Part shown: positions 16,825-26,014 of the stretch, in pieces
How positions within the stretch are numbered: position 1 is the stretch's first letter
Layout of the letters: each line of letters starts with the position of its first letter
NCBI RefSeq assembly: GCF_030159055.1
Contig: NZ_BQXQ01000032.1
Span: 1-64,000 of the forward strand
Length of the DNA stretch: 64,000 nucleotides
Direction of reading: 5' to 3'
From: Acidovorax sp. SUPP3334
GTDB taxonomy: Bacteria > Pseudomonadota > Gammaproteobacteria > Burkholderiales > Burkholderiaceae_C
Position numbers and translations under genes: made by a program
The notes under the pieces: model-generated
Databases searched by the model: none
What the model was told of the DNA's origin: nothing
What the model saw: only the letters and a program-made list of their open reading frames with translations

Positions 16825-18759
16825 TCAGCCGACCAGTTCCTTCACCTGCTGCAGTGCGGCCGGGTCTTCCATCGTGGTCAGGTCGCCCGGGTCGCGCCGC
16901 TCGGCCACGGCCTGCAGGGCGCGGCGCAGCAGCTTGCCGCTGCGCGTCTTGGGCAGCGCCGCCACGAAGTACACCCGCGCCGGGCGCGCCACGGCGCCCA
17001 GGCGCTGCGCCACCTGCTGCATGACCTCGCCTTCCAGCGCCAGGCGTGCCGCCTCGTCGGTCAGCACCGCTGCATCGCGCACCACGGCGAAGGCCATGGC
17101 GACCTGGCCCTTGAGCGCGTCGGCCACGCCCACCACCGCCACCTCGGCGATCTGCGGGTGGCCGGCGATGCTTTCTTCGATCTCGCGCGTGCCCAGGCGG
17201 TGGCCGGCCACGTTGATCACGTCGTCGGTGCGGCCCAGGATGAAGTAGTAGCCGTCCGCATCGCGGATGCCCCAGTCGAAGGTGCTGTAGCGCATCGGCC
17301 CGGGCAGGCTCTGCCAGTAGGTCTGCACGAAGCGGTCGTCATCGCGCCACACCGTCTGCAGGCAGCCGGGCGGCAGCGGCCCTTCGATGGCGAGCACGCC
17401 CTTCTGGTGGGGCTCGGTGAGCTCTTCGCCCGTCACCTCATCGACCAGCTTGACGTCGTAGCCGTACATCGCGCGGCCCGGGCTGCCCAGGCGCGCGGGC
17501 TGCGGCTCCACGCCGCGGGCCAGGGTGAGGATGGGCCACCCCGTTTCGGTCTGCCAATAGTTGTCGATCACCGGCACGCCCAGCGCATCGGCGATCCACT
17601 CGGCCGTGGGCGCATCCAGCGGCTCGCCGGCCAGCCACAGGCCCTGCAGGCTCGACACGTCGTGCCGGCGCAGAAAAGAGGCGTCCTGTTTCTTCAGCAC
17701 CCGCACCGCCGTGGGCGCCGAGAACATGTGCGTGACGCGGTACTTTTCCACCAGGCCCCACCACACGCCCGCATCCGGCCGCGTGGGAAGGCCCTCGTAC
17801 ACCAGCGTGGCCATGCCGGCGATGAGCGGGCCATAGACGATGTAGCTGTGGCCCACCACCCAGCCGATGTCGCTGGTGGCGAAGAAAACGCCCGGGCTGG
17901 CAGGGGCGCCTTCGGCCTTTTCACCGCCCTCTTCTTCGGCGCCCACGCCGAAGATGTGCCGCATGCTGGCCGCCAGCGCCACCGCATAGCCGCCCGTGTC
18001 GCGCTGCACGCCCTTGGGTTTGCCGGTGGTGCCGCTGGTGTACAGCGTGTAGCTGGGGTGGGTGGCGTCCACCCATTCGCAAGGCACGCTGGCCTGCCGG
18101 TGCTCTTCGCGCAACGCGGCCCAGTCGTGGTCGCGGCCCGGTTGCAGCGCCATGGGCGCCAGGCCACGGTCCACCAGCAGCACGGCCGCTGGCTGGTGGC
18201 GCGACTGGGCGATGGCATCGTCCAGCAGCGGCTTGTAGGGAACGACCTTGCCGCCGCGCGAGCCCGCATCGGCGCTCACGATGGCCACGGGCTCGGCATC
18301 GTCGATGCGCGAGGCCAGCGAGGCGGCCGCAAAGCCGCCGAACACCACCGAATGCAGCGCGCCGATGCGCGTGCAAGCCAGCATGGCGAACACGGCCTCG
18401 GCAATCATCGGCATGTAGATCAGCACCCGGTCGCCCTGCCCCACGCCGATCGCGCGCAGCACGGCGGCCATGCGCTGTACCTCGGCATGCAGCTCGGCGA
18501 AGGTATAGGTGCGCTCGGTGTTCGTCTCGGTGGACACCGCGATCAGCGCCGGCTGGCTGCCCCTTTCGGCCAGGTGCCGGTCCACGGCGTTGTGGCACAG
18601 GCTGGTGGTGCCCCCCGCGAACCAACGCGTGAAGGGCGGGCGGCTGTTGTCGCAAATCTGCGGCGGCGGCGTGTGCCAGTCGATCAGGCGGGCCTGCTCG
18701 GCCCAGAAAGCATCACGGTCTTCGAGGGACCGGCGGTGAAAGTCGGCGTAGCGCGGCAT
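16825..18759 (-). CDS. prpE: Propionate--CoA ligase / acetyl-CoA synthetase family
   Basis: A 644-residue AMP-forming acyl-CoA synthetase. Motifs are YTSGTTGKPKGVQ (ATP loop, near residue 240), GWVVGHSYIVYGPL, NYWQTETGWPI, the hinge region DDVINVAGHRLGTREIE and the catalytic C-terminal Lys in KTRSGKLLRR. The GHSYIVYGPL segment and overall length favour propionyl-CoA synthetase over acetyl-CoA synthetase. ATG 18759 is preceded by GGAGACAAGCC (good ribosome binding site); the frame extends upstream but without homology. It feeds propionate into the methylcitrate cycle; no prpBCD genes are nearby in this window. Confidence 0.88.
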   Translation of the reverse strand: MPRYADFHRRSLEDRDAFWAEQARLIDWHTPPPQICDNSRPPFTRWFAGGTTSLCHNAVDRHLAERGSQPALIAVSTETNTERTYTFAELHAEVQRMAAVLRAIGVGQGDRVLIYMPMIAEAVFAMLACTRIGALHSVVFGGFAAASLASRIDDAEPVAIVSADAGSRGGKVVPYKPLLDDAIAQSRHQPAAVLLVDRGLAPMALQPGRDHDWAALREEHRQASVPCEWVDATHPSYTLYTSGTTGKPKGVQRDTGGYAVALAASMRHIFGVGAEEEGGEKAEGAPASPGVFFATSDIGWVVGHSYIVYGPLIAGMATLVYEGLPTRPDAGVWWGLVEKYRVTHMFSAPTAVRVLKKQDASFLRRHDVSSLQGLWLAGEPLDAPTAEWIADALGVPVIDNYWQTETGWPILTLARGVEPQPARLGSPGRAMYGYDVKLVDEVTGEELTEPHQKGVLAIEGPLPPGCLQTVWRDDDRFVQTYWQSLPGPMRYSTFDWGIRDADGYYFILGRTDDVINVAGHRLGTREIEESIAGHPQIAEVAVVGVADALKGQVAMAFAVVRDAAVLTDEAARLALEGEVMQQVAQRLGAVARPARVYFVAALPKTRSGKLLRRALQAVAERRDPGDLTTMEDPAALQQVKELVG

Positions 18760-19066
18760 GGCTTGTCTCCTTGATCGTTCTCGTGTCAGGACGGACCATT
18801 CTGCCAACAGATGAACGGACGGCATTCGTTGCCCCGCCAAACCGGCCTGTGCGGTCCGCCGATTTCCGCCAGCACAGGCCAAGGGGACAGCGGGTTCCGG
18901 ATGACCGAATGGTGGCAACACGGCAAATTCCGCTCCACGAAAGTGCTCGCTTGTCACAGACGCCCCGTTCTGGAGCAGGGTCCGCGTACACTTTGAAACA
19001 TCGGGAGGCTATTTCCAGGCCGCCCGCAGCCCCCGTCCCTCTGGCTCTTGTCCTGGAAGTCCCTTC
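18760..19066. other. Divergent intergenic region prpE / chemoreceptor
   Basis: About 307 bases separating two divergent genes, so it must hold both promoters. I see no strong dyad. The chemoreceptor has TACACTTTGAAACATCGGG about 70 bases upstream of its ATG, without a convincing sigma-28 match. Confidence 0.4.
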
Positions 19067-20698
19067 ATGACCCCTACCCACTTCACCATCGGGCGCCGTC
19101 TGGCGCTGGTCCTTGGCACCATCCTGGTGCTTTTCCTGATCAGTTGCCTGTATGGCATTTTTCAGTTGCGCGCCGTCACCCAAGAGATGAACGTGATGCT
19201 CAGCAGGTCGCTCGCGACCGAACGGGCGGCCAGCGACTGGTATCGCAACATCACGAACGGCGCCCAGCGCGTGGCGGCCATCGCCAAGAGCAGCGACCCG
19301 TCCCTGGCGGACTTCTTTGCAGCGACCGCTGCTGAATCGAGCAAGCAGTCGTCCGCGCTGCAGCAACAGATCGAAAAATTGCTGGACAGCGATGCCGATC
19401 GCGCGCTGTTTGCGCAGATCGGCGAGCACCGCAAAGCCTATCTCACGACCCGCGATGAAGTGACCAAGCTCAAGAAGGAAGGCGACCCCGAGGCGGTCGC
19501 GCGCGCTTTCACGCAGCGGTTTGAGCCCGCATCCATCACCTTCCAGCAGACCATCAGCAAGATGGTGGACCTGCAGCGCAGCGAACTGGACGCGGCTGGC
19601 GAACGCATTCGCGCAGCGAGCCAGGCCGCCACCGGCTTGCTCACCGCCCTGTGCGTGGGCTCGCTGCTGCTGGCCGCCTTCCTGGCCTGGCGCCTGGCCT
19701 TGAGCATCACGCGCCCGCTGGCCGAGGCTCGCCAAGTGGCCGACCAAATCGCCGCCATGGACCTGACCGGAAAGGACCACGGCCGCCACGCCGGTGACGA
19801 AACCGGAATGCTGCTGGGCGCCCTGGCCTCCATGCGCGGCGCGCTGGAAGGCTCGCTGATGGAAGTGCGCAACGTGGCCGACTCCATCGCCACGGCCACG
19901 CGCGAGATCGCCACGGGCAACGCCGACCTGAGCGCGCGCACCGAGCAGACCGCCAGCAATCTGCAGGAAACCGCCAGCTCCATGGAGGAGCTGACCGCCA
20001 CCGTGCGCCAGTCGGCCGACTCCGCCGCCACGGCCAACAAACTGGCCAGCTCGGCCGCCGAGGTGGCCGCGCGCGGCGGACTGGTGGTGACCCAGGTCGT
20101 CTCCACCATGGACGAAATCAACCAGAGCTCGCGCAAGATCAGCGACATCATCGGCGTGATCGACGGCATCGCCTTTCAGACCAACATCCTGGCGCTGAAC
20201 GCGGCGGTCGAAGCCGCCCGCGCCGGTGAACAGGGCCGCGGCTTCGCCGTGGTGGCGAGCGAAGTGCGCAGCCTGGCCGGCCGCTCGGCCGAAGCCGCCA
20301 AGGAGATCAAGGCGCTCATCGGCAACTCGGTCAAAAAGGTGGAGGCCGGCTCGCGCCTGGTGCAGGACGCGGGCACGACCATGGAAGAGATCGTGAGCAG
20401 CGTGCAGCGCGTGAGCGACATCATCGGCGAGATCACTGCGGCCACCTCCGAGCAGTCGGACGGAATCCGCCAGGTGAACACCGCCGTCAACCAGCTCGAC
20501 CAGATGACCCAGCAGAACGCGGCGCTGGTCGAAGAATCGGCCGCAGCGGCCGAAAGCCTGAACGAGCAGGCCAGCCGTCTGGCCGCGACGGTGGCGCAGT
20601 TCCGGCTCAATGCCATGGGCAGTGGCGGTGGCGGTGCGGGCCTGGCGCGCGGAGCGCTGGGCGCGCCGTCGGGGATGGGCGTGCCACGGCTTCAATGA
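19067..20698 (+). CDS. Methyl-accepting chemotaxis protein
   Basis: A 543-residue transmembrane chemoreceptor. Helix 1 lies at residues about 10-33 and helix 2 at about 188-210, enclosing a periplasmic four-helix-bundle ligand domain of about 150 residues. A HAMP segment ([16 protein letters not shown]) and the cytoplasmic signalling coiled coil follow, with the conserved hairpin tip [19 protein letters not shown] and [19 protein letters not shown]. The C-terminal CheR/CheB-tethering pentapeptide is absent, and the tail is Gly-rich instead. It stands alone. The periplasmic domain does not reveal the ligand. Confidence 0.93.
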   Translation: MTPTHFTIGRRLALVLGTILVLFLISCLYGIFQLRAVTQEMNVMLSRSLATERAASDWYRNITNGAQRVAAIAKSSDPSLADFFAATAAESSKQSSALQQQIEKLLDSDADRALFAQIGEHRKAYLTTRDEVTKLKKEGDPEAVARAFTQRFEPASITFQQTISKMVDLQRSELDAAGERIRAASQAATGLLTALCVGSLLLAAFLAWRLALSITRPLAEARQVADQIAAMDLTGKDHGRHAGDETGMLLGALASMRGALEGSLMEVRNVADSIATATREIATGNADLSARTEQTASNLQETASSMEELTATVRQSADSAATANKLASSAAEVAARGGLVVTQVVSTMDEINQSSRKISDIIGVIDGIAFQTNILALNAAVEAARAGEQGRGFAVVASEVRSLAGRSAEAAKEIKALIGNSVKKVEAGSRLVQDAGTTMEEIVSSVQRVSDIIGEITAATSEQSDGIRQVNTAVNQLDQMTQQNAALVEESAAAAESLNEQASRLAATVAQFRLNAMGSGGGGAGLARGALGAPSGMGVPRLQ

Positions 20699-20744
20699 GG
20701 GGACTTGGAGGCTGTTCCAGATCAGCGAATGAATCGCTCGATTT

Positions 20745-20800
20745 GCTATTGATTCAATAGCAAAAAAGCATTTCTGCGATTGCGCTGGCGGCCTGAAAAG
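20745..20800 (+). repeat. Dispersed palindrome-led repeat, intergenic copy
   Basis: GCTATTGATTCAATAGC, a near-perfect 17-base palindrome, is followed by GATTGCGCTGGCGGCC about 20 bases later. It sits 46 bases after the chemoreceptor stop. The CCCTAG block of the other copies is missing here. Confidence 0.75.
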
Positions 20801-20935
20801 CTATTGGCTCCTGAAGTCAGGGGCCCACAAAGCCGGGCCATCCAACCCGCGGGATCGTTCAAGCAAGCGGCTTTGCCGCCTGGGTCACGTCGCTCGCCTG
20901 CCGGGGCGCCGGATCACAGCCCAGCGCAGTCATGG

Positions 20936-21193
20936 TCATGGCTGCCCTTCGAACGACTCGATTCCCTCGGGCAGTTCCACCCAATCGTGGCGGCGCCGCG
21001 TCCAAATCTGGTGCTTCGGGGTGCCGAGTTCCTGCCGCTGCTTCAGCGTGCCGATCCGCAATGAATAGGACGGTGGATTCTCGACAGCGCAGGCATACAG
21101 CGAACTCCCGCAGACCTCGCAAAACGCGAGAACGCGCTGGTTGCCGCTGGCGGCAGTCTTGATGTAGGTGCGGGGCAGCAGGTCAACCGGCAC
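20936..21193 (-). pseudogene. GFA-domain protein remnant (C-terminal half)
   Basis: The minus-strand frame reads TYIKTAASGNQRVLAFCEVCGSS, split here after the Cys pair, then LYACAVENPPSYSLRIGTL and HQIWTRRRHDWVELPEG. This is the C-terminal half of GFA proteins (glutathione-dependent formaldehyde-activating-like, zinc-binding). The N-terminal CxC zinc motif and the CxxC of the central region are missing, and the 85-residue frame starts abruptly next to another gene's end. Complete members are 120-150 residues. I read it as a 5'-deleted pseudogene. Confidence 0.7.
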
Positions 21194-21716
21194 ACACGGA
21201 CACAGGCCGGCATGGACCGCCGCCTCCGGGGCTCAGCTCAGCGGACCTTGTACAGCACCGCCGCGCCGCGCCGGGCCTTGGCTCGAAGGCCGGCACGGTG
21301 CGTTGCTTCACGGGGGCGCCTTTGGCATCCCATACCAGCGTCTCCACCGGGTACTCGTCCTTGCGGGTCATGGCGCTGATCTGCTGGACGATGACCGCAG
21401 AGCCGGCCGCCACTTCCGGATTCCAAGCGAACACGCCGACCCTGCCGTAGAAAACGGCCGGTGCATCGGCGTCGAGGCGACGGTCCGGGCACATCACCAA
21501 GCCGCGTTCCAGCATGACCCGCAATGCGCCGACCGGCACGGCCTTCACCGTGGGCGTGGTGCGCTCGGTGCTGTGGCCAGGACAGACGTTGGCCGAACGG
21601 GTCACCATGTCTTCGGCCACCTGGCGATCGGACTGCGCCAACGCAGGCAGCGTGGCGCCAGACAGCGCGAGCAAAGCGGCAGCGGACTTCCAGTGCATCG
21701 GGTGAAAACGCCTCAT
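21183..21716 (-). CDS. Hypothetical periplasmic protein, C-terminus possibly frameshifted
   Basis: Starts at ATG 21716 with GGAG 9 bases upstream. It has a signal peptide (KSAAALLALSGATLPALAQ) and a small domain with two Cys (SANVCPGHS, GLVMCPDRR). I do not recognise a family. The uninterrupted frame ends at 21183 in an unnatural tail (RRCCTRSAELSPGGGG), whereas a one-base shift within the GC-repeat at about 21259-21272 would give GAAVLYKVR and a stop at 21238. Either the gene carries a recent indel or the base call in gcggcgcggcgg is wrong. It is followed downstream by the GFA remnant on the same strand. Confidence 0.55.
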   Translation of the reverse strand: MRRFHPMHWKSAAALLALSGATLPALAQSDRQVAEDMVTRSANVCPGHSTERTTPTVKAVPVGALRVMLERGLVMCPDRRLDADAPAVFYGRVGVFAWNPEVAAGSAVIVQQISAMTRKDEYPVETLVWDAKGAPVKQRTVPAFEPRPGAARRCCTRSAELSPGGGGPCRPVSVCAG

Positions 21717-21884
21717 GAGGTAGTGCTCCAAAGTTTGCAGTCGCTCCCAAGCGGCGGCTGCGAATGGTTGAAATACGCGCTGAGCCCAGATCAGGCCAAG
21801 CCCCTGGATGGCATCTCGGAAATCACCGAAAGGGTGCTGCGTTGGGCGGGACAACACCACGGCCCGCGGCGTTGCCCTGCCCGC

Positions 21885-22487
21885 TCACTTCACGAGAGCC
21901 AGCAAATCCTTGAAGGCAGGGTTCTCGGCGGTCCGCGCCCATTCGAAGATGACCATTTCCGTGGTGACCAGTTCGGCACCCGCACCGGCCAACCGGTCGA
22001 AGGCGGCGTCGCGGTTGCGCTCGGTGCGCGAACCGCAGGCGTCGGTCACCACGCACACGTCGAACTCGTCCTCCAGCAAATCCAGCGCCGTCTGCAGCAG
22101 GCACACATGGGCCTCGCAGCCGGCAATGACGATGGCGCCGGGCTCTTCCGCCGTGGGCTGGGGTTTTTGGAGGTGCTTGGGCAGGCTGCGGGCATTGCCG
22201 GCCGGGGATTTGGGTTCGGGGCGCAGCCATTCGCCCAGACCTTCTTCCGCCGCGCTGAAATGCATCTTGGCCAACGTCTTTCGGCACAGCGCGCGCAGCG
22301 CCGGATCGTTGCCACCCAGCCGGGACGGATTTTGCTCGGTGCCCCACACCGGCACCTCCAGCAACTGGGCCGCCCGCGCCAGACGCAAGGCATTGGCCAG
22401 CACGGCCGGGCCGTCGGAGATGACCGACAACAGGCGTTCCTGGTAATCGATCAGGACGAGTTGGGATTCAGAGGCGTCGAGCAGCAT
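21885..22487 (-). CDS. Isochorismatase-family hydrolase
   Basis: A cysteine hydrolase of about 200 residues (YcaC/nicotinamidase-like fold). The triad is visible: Asp in LVLIDYQERLL, Lys in LAKMHFSA and Cys in IAGCEAHVCLLQTA. ATG 22487 fits the start of homology (MLLDASESQLVLIDYQ); the longer frame adds an arginine-rich stretch without support. An insertion of about 30 residues (RPEPKSPAGNARSLPKHLQK) lies between Lys and Cys. The exact amide or ester substrate is unknown. It lies on the same strand as the PQQ sugar dehydrogenase, 90 bases downstream of it. Confidence 0.85.
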   Translation of the reverse strand: MLLDASESQLVLIDYQERLLSVISDGPAVLANALRLARAAQLLEVPVWGTEQNPSRLGGNDPALRALCRKTLAKMHFSAAEEGLGEWLRPEPKSPAGNARSLPKHLQKPQPTAEEPGAIVIAGCEAHVCLLQTALDLLEDEFDVCVVTDACGSRTERNRDAAFDRLAGAGAELVTTEMVIFEWARTAENPAFKDLLALVK

Positions 22488-22577
22488 GGGCAGGGTGCGC
22501 AAGGCAGAAGGTAGAAGATGCCGGGATTGTCGCAGCCGGGGCAAGCGCCCATCCGGGCGCGCACGGGCGGGGGGCGG

Positions 22578-23756
22578 TCAACGGGTGAGGCGCAGCAAAC
22601 GCCCCTGGGGACCATCGGTCAGCAGATACAGCCAGCCATCGGGACCCTGCCGCACATCGCGAATGCGCTCACCCAGGCCCGCCAACAGGTATTCGTCGCG
22701 AACCACCCTGGAATCGGTCACCTCCAGGCGGTGCAGCCGGCTGAATTTGAGCGATCCGATGAAAAGGCTGCCCGTCCAGTCGGCGCCATAGCGGTCGCTG
22801 GTCAGAAACGCCATGCCCGAAGGCGCAATGGACGGCACCCAGTAATGCAGCGGCGGCTCCATGCCTTCTTTTTCGGTGAGCCCTTCGCCGATCTTGCCGC
22901 CGCCGTAATTCTCGCCATAGGTGACCACCGGCCAGCCGTAATTGCGGCCGGCCTGGGGCACATTGATCTCGTCGCCGCCCTGCGGACCGTGTTCGTGGAT
23001 CCAGAGCCTGCCATCAGGCGCTATCGCCGCCCCCTGCGGGTTGCGATGGCCCCAACTCCAGATGCCCAGCAGCGCGCCCGCAACGGTCGGATTGCCCGAA
23101 GCCGGGGCGCCATCGGGCTGCAGGCGCACCACCTTGCCCAGATAACCGTCCAGCTTTTGCGCATCTTCCTTGCGGGAGGACCGCTCTCCCAACGCGAGAA
23201 AGATCGACCCGTCGCGGGCCTGCGCGATGCGGCACCCGAAATGCAGGCCGCTTTGCACTTTCGGCCGCTGGCTGAAAATCACGCGCACGTCGCTCAGCGC
23301 GGCCTCTCCTGGTGCGAGGACTGCACTTGCCAGAGCGGTGCTGTTTCCGGTCTCGCCATCGGCAGCGGCTTCGGAGTAGCAAAAGAAGATGCGCCGGTTG
23401 CGCTCGAACTGCGCGTCGGTGACCACATCCAGAAGACCGCCCTGCCCGCCGAACACCACCGCAGGCACGCCGGACACCGGGGCATTCAACCGCCCATTGG
23501 GTTCGACCACGCGCAATCGGCCAGAACGCTCGGTGACCAAAAAACGCCCACCCGGCAGAAAGGCCACCGCCCATGGATTGGACAAATCCCGGGCCACGGT
23601 GACCACATCCGCATTGGTTTTGGCGGCTTGCGGTGTGACGGGTGCGGGCGCCTCGGCGTTGGCAAGCGCTGCCGCCCCCATGGCCAGAACCCCGGCCGTT
23701 ACATATTCAAGGGGTGCAAAGATAGCGGCCAGACGCGTGGATTTATTAAATTTCAT
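22578..23756 (-). CDS. PQQ-dependent aldose sugar dehydrogenase (YliI-like)
   Basis: A 392-residue exported six-bladed beta-propeller of the soluble glucose/aldose dehydrogenase family. It has a signal peptide ending near ALANAEA, then NPWAVAFLPGGRFLVTERSG, GGQGGLLDVV and the catalytic His in WSWGHRNPQGAAIAPDG, followed by the PQQ/Ca segment IHEHGPQGGDEINV. It oxidises aldoses to lactones in the periplasm with PQQ. An inverted repeat (23762-23793) sits directly before the start. PQQ synthesis genes are not in this window. Confidence 0.9.
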   Translation of the reverse strand: MKFNKSTRLAAIFAPLEYVTAGVLAMGAAALANAEAPAPVTPQAAKTNADVVTVARDLSNPWAVAFLPGGRFLVTERSGRLRVVEPNGRLNAPVSGVPAVVFGGQGGLLDVVTDAQFERNRRIFFCYSEAAADGETGNSTALASAVLAPGEAALSDVRVIFSQRPKVQSGLHFGCRIAQARDGSIFLALGERSSRKEDAQKLDGYLGKVVRLQPDGAPASGNPTVAGALLGIWSWGHRNPQGAAIAPDGRLWIHEHGPQGGDEINVPQAGRNYGWPVVTYGENYGGGKIGEGLTEKEGMEPPLHYWVPSIAPSGMAFLTSDRYGADWTGSLFIGSLKFSRLHRLEVTDSRVVRDEYLLAGLGERIRDVRQGPDGWLYLLTDGPQGRLLRLTR

Positions 23757-23761
23757 TCAGC

Positions 23762-23793
23762 GGAAATTTTGTAACATGTAACGAAAATTTTCC
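23762..23793. promoter_or_regulatory. Inverted repeat upstream of the PQQ sugar dehydrogenase
   Basis: GGAAATTTT and AAAATTTTCC flank GTAACATGTAACG, giving an AT-rich dyad immediately 5' of the start codon on the minus strand. It could be an operator or part of a leader hairpin. Function is inferred from position only. Confidence 0.4.
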
Positions 23794-23878
23794 AGCGTGT
23801 CGAGGGCAGCGGCCTCTCTCCGGCACTACCTGGGTTGGTGATAGAGGATGCCATATCGCCTCCTTAATAGCTAAAACA

Positions 23879-23914
23879 CATTAGCAAGGTGTGTTGCGAC
23901 GACTATTGCTAATG
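23879..23914. promoter_or_regulatory. Inverted repeat upstream of the NlpC/P60 gene
   Basis: CATTAGCAA (23879-23887) and TTGCTAATG (23906-23914) are perfect 9-base arms around an 18-base spacer, 33 bases before the ATG at 23948. TTAATAGCTAAAACA just before is reminiscent of the palindromic end of the dispersed repeat. It may be an operator or a leader hairpin. Confidence 0.4.
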
Positions 23915-23947
23915 GAAGCCGGGGCATGCGTGATAACCTCGCGCCCC

Positions 23948-24496
23948 ATGTCTCGATGGATCTGCCTCTTGTTGCTGGCTTGCGCCAGCGCCCACGCCGC
24001 CCCCAACAATGCGCCCTCTGATGATTTAGACCGTCTGGTTCTTGAGAGAACCATGCTTTCGCACCTTCAGGAAGCACGCCACAACGTGCAGGACAAGACC
24101 GGTGAACTCGTCGCGACCGCGATGGGTTTCCTGGGAGTGCCCTACCGACGTGGCGGAAACGATGTCGAAACCGGCTTCGATTGCAGCGGCTTCATCCGAA
24201 CCATCTACGGCAAGGCCGCCGGCCTGGTTCTCCCGCGCCGCGCCGACCAGCAGGCCGCAGCGACCGAAAAGATCGAAAAGAAAGACCTCCAGCCCGGGGA
24301 TCTGGTCTTTTTCAACACGATGCGCCGCACCTTCAGCCACGTCGGCATGTACGTCGGCGACGGCAAATTCATCCATTCGCCCCGAAGCGGCGCCGAAGTC
24401 CGCGTGGAGGACATGGGTGCCTCGTATTGGCAGCGTCGTTTCAACGGCGCACGCCGCGTCAGCACGGCGCAAGCCAACGCCGACGCATCCAACTGA
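23948..24496 (+). CDS. NlpC/P60-family (C40) peptidoglycan endopeptidase
   Basis: A 182-residue secreted cell-wall hydrolase. ATG 23948 gives a clean signal peptide (SRWICLLLLACASAHAA). The papain-like core has Cys in FDCSGFIRTIYG, His in FSHVGMYVGDG and a third polar residue in KFIHSPRSG; the LPRRADQQ and LQPGDLVFFNT segments are typical of Spr/MepS-type enzymes that cut D-Ala-mDAP cross-links or stem peptides in the periplasm. It is shorter than LysM-bearing relatives. It appears monocistronic. Confidence 0.9.
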   Translation: MSRWICLLLLACASAHAAPNNAPSDDLDRLVLERTMLSHLQEARHNVQDKTGELVATAMGFLGVPYRRGGNDVETGFDCSGFIRTIYGKAAGLVLPRRADQQAAATEKIEKKDLQPGDLVFFNTMRRTFSHVGMYVGDGKFIHSPRSGAEVRVEDMGASYWQRRFNGARRVSTAQANADASN

Positions 24497-24550
24497 TTCG
24501 ATGGGCCTGCGCCGGCTGTCGCGCTCATTGCGTTGACTCGCTAGCGGATC

Positions 24551-24934
24551 TCAGGGCTTGATGACCGTCGTGGTTTCAGTGCTGCGGATGGGCTCGCCCA
24601 CCACGTTCACCGGACCTGCATCGGGATTGCGCAACATCTCACGGGCCGCCGCCATGTCGGCCTTGTAGCGGGCCCTTGCGTCCGCTTCGCAGGATTTGCG
24701 GGCTCCCGCATCGCCCTCGCGGCATTCTTGCAACGCCACCTTCAAACCACCGCCAGCTTCCCGGATCGCCGTCTGGTAGCGCTGCGCGGGCGTCGTGTCT
24801 GGACGCGCTCCACGATCCAGCGAGGCTTGATCGCTCTGCGCCATCGCCGTGCCGGGCAGGAAGGCGCCGCTGCTTGCCGCAGCCAGCGCCAGTACGGTGG
24901 CGGACAGGAAGGTACGGGGGGATCGGATCGGCAT
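24551..24934 (-). CDS. Hypothetical secreted protein
   Basis: A small exported protein of about 127 residues. Two ATGs lie close together (24940 and 24934). The second is preferred because AAAGGA ends directly before the first and leaves correct spacing only for the second. After a signal peptide ending at AMAQ it is helical, with one Cys pair (LQECREGDAGARKSCEADAR) and repeated Ala/Arg-rich segments, ending in VNVVGEPIRSTETTTVIKP. I do not recognise a characterised family. Confidence 0.65.
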   Translation of the reverse strand: MPIRSPRTFLSATVLALAAASSGAFLPGTAMAQSDQASLDRGARPDTTPAQRYQTAIREAGGGLKVALQECREGDAGARKSCEADARARYKADMAAAREMLRNPDAGPVNVVGEPIRSTETTTVIKP

Positions 24935-24940
24935 GTGCAT

Positions 24941-25182
24941 TCCTTTCTCTTATTGTTGGCAGGACACCGACCTTATCCAGCCGGTGAAAAGACGACCGCC
25001 GGATGCGTGCGCGTCGGGCTGTCGGCGGCCTCCCACACCGCCGAGGTTTGGAGGGACACGTTTTGGCTTCGTGCGAAAGCCCCTATTTTTGGTGCGAGCC
25101 ATATTGCGCCTTGTCCGACAGGGCGCCATGGGGCGGGCCGGGTAGATTCTCCGCATCCCAACCCTCTCAGAAAGTGTCTTCC
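24941..25182. other. Divergent intergenic region
   Basis: About 240 bases between the divergent secreted-protein and GlsB genes. No strong dyad or repeat was seen; it must contain both promoters. Confidence 0.35.
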
Positions 25183-25434
25183 ATGTTCTCCGTACTCGGT
25201 GTTCTTCTCGTCGGTCTCGTCGTCGGTCTGCTGGCCCGCGCCTTAAAACCAGGGGATGACAAACTGGGCTGGATCATGACGTCGCTGCTGGGTGTCGCGG
25301 GCTCGTTCCTGGCCACCTACATCGGCATGGCCATGGGCTGGTACAAGGAAGGCGAGCCTGCGGGCTGGATCGCCTCCATCCTGGGCGCCATCCTCTTGCT
25401 GGTGGTGTACGGCCTCGTCAAGAGAAAGAATTGA
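25183..25434 (+). CDS. GlsB/YeaQ/YmgE-family stress-response membrane protein
   Basis: An 83-residue inner-membrane protein with three hydrophobic, glycine-rich helices (VLLVGLVVGLLARAL, SLLGVAGSFLATYIG, ILGAILLLVVYGL) and the family motif ARALKPGDDKLGW. The family is linked to general stress response, but its biochemical role is unknown. ATG 25183 is the only start that begins with the helix. The gene with the GTG start at 25456 follows 21 bases downstream and may be co-transcribed. Confidence 0.85.
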   Translation: MFSVLGVLLVGLVVGLLARALKPGDDKLGWIMTSLLGVAGSFLATYIGMAMGWYKEGEPAGWIASILGAILLLVVYGLVKRKN

Positions 25435-25455
25435 AGACGAACTTGCGGGCCGATC

Positions 25456-25977
25456 GTGGCTGAACGTCTTCCGAGCGCCATCACGCTGGCCGACGGCGAC
25501 CCTGCCCTGCTGGCGGCCGTGCAGCGCAGCCGCCGCCTCCTGCATCGGCGCGCATTGATGGCTGCAGCCGCCGGCACGGTGCCCATCCCTGGGCTGGATT
25601 GGGCGGTCGATGCGGCATTGCTGTCCCGTCTGGTGCCGCAGATCAACGCCGAGTTCGGACTGACGCCCGAGCAGATCGACCGTTTGACCCCGCACAAGCG
25701 AGAACAGGTGCAGAAAGCGGTCGGGCTCGTCGGATCGGCCTTGATCGGAAAATTCGTCACGCGCGAACTGGTGATCCGTGCGACGCAGGCGGTCGGCATG
25801 CGTCTGACAGCCAAGCAGGCCGCCAAATATGTGCCCCTCGCGGGTCAGGCCGTGGCAGCGGTACTGGGCTACACCACCCTGCGCCTGCTGGGAGAGCAGC
25901 ACCTGCGCGACTGCGTGCAGGTCGCCAAAGCCGCTCAGCTGACGCTGCCCGATCCGAAGGATGCCGGCCGGCCCTGA
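25456..25977 (+). CDS. Hypothetical protein with hydrophobic helices (possibly DUF697/EcsC-like)
   Basis: A 173-residue protein from GTG 25456. It contains HRRALMAAAAGTVPIPGLDW, a proline-glycine turn before a hydrophobic helix, and a later hydrophobic run around KYVPLAGQAVAAVLGYTTLR. This pattern (IPG-D then PLAGQ) recalls DUF697 and EcsC-type membrane-associated proteins, but the match is only by eye. It lies between the GlsB gene and the SNF2 helicase on the same strand. No function is assigned. Confidence 0.6.
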   Translation: MAERLPSAITLADGDPALLAAVQRSRRLLHRRALMAAAAGTVPIPGLDWAVDAALLSRLVPQINAEFGLTPEQIDRLTPHKREQVQKAVGLVGSALIGKFVTRELVIRATQAVGMRLTAKQAAKYVPLAGQAVAAVLGYTTLRLLGEQHLRDCVQVAKAAQLTLPDPKDAGRP

Positions 25978-26014
25978 CAAGGGCGCCACCGTTGCGGCGG
26001 CAAAATGACCGCCG

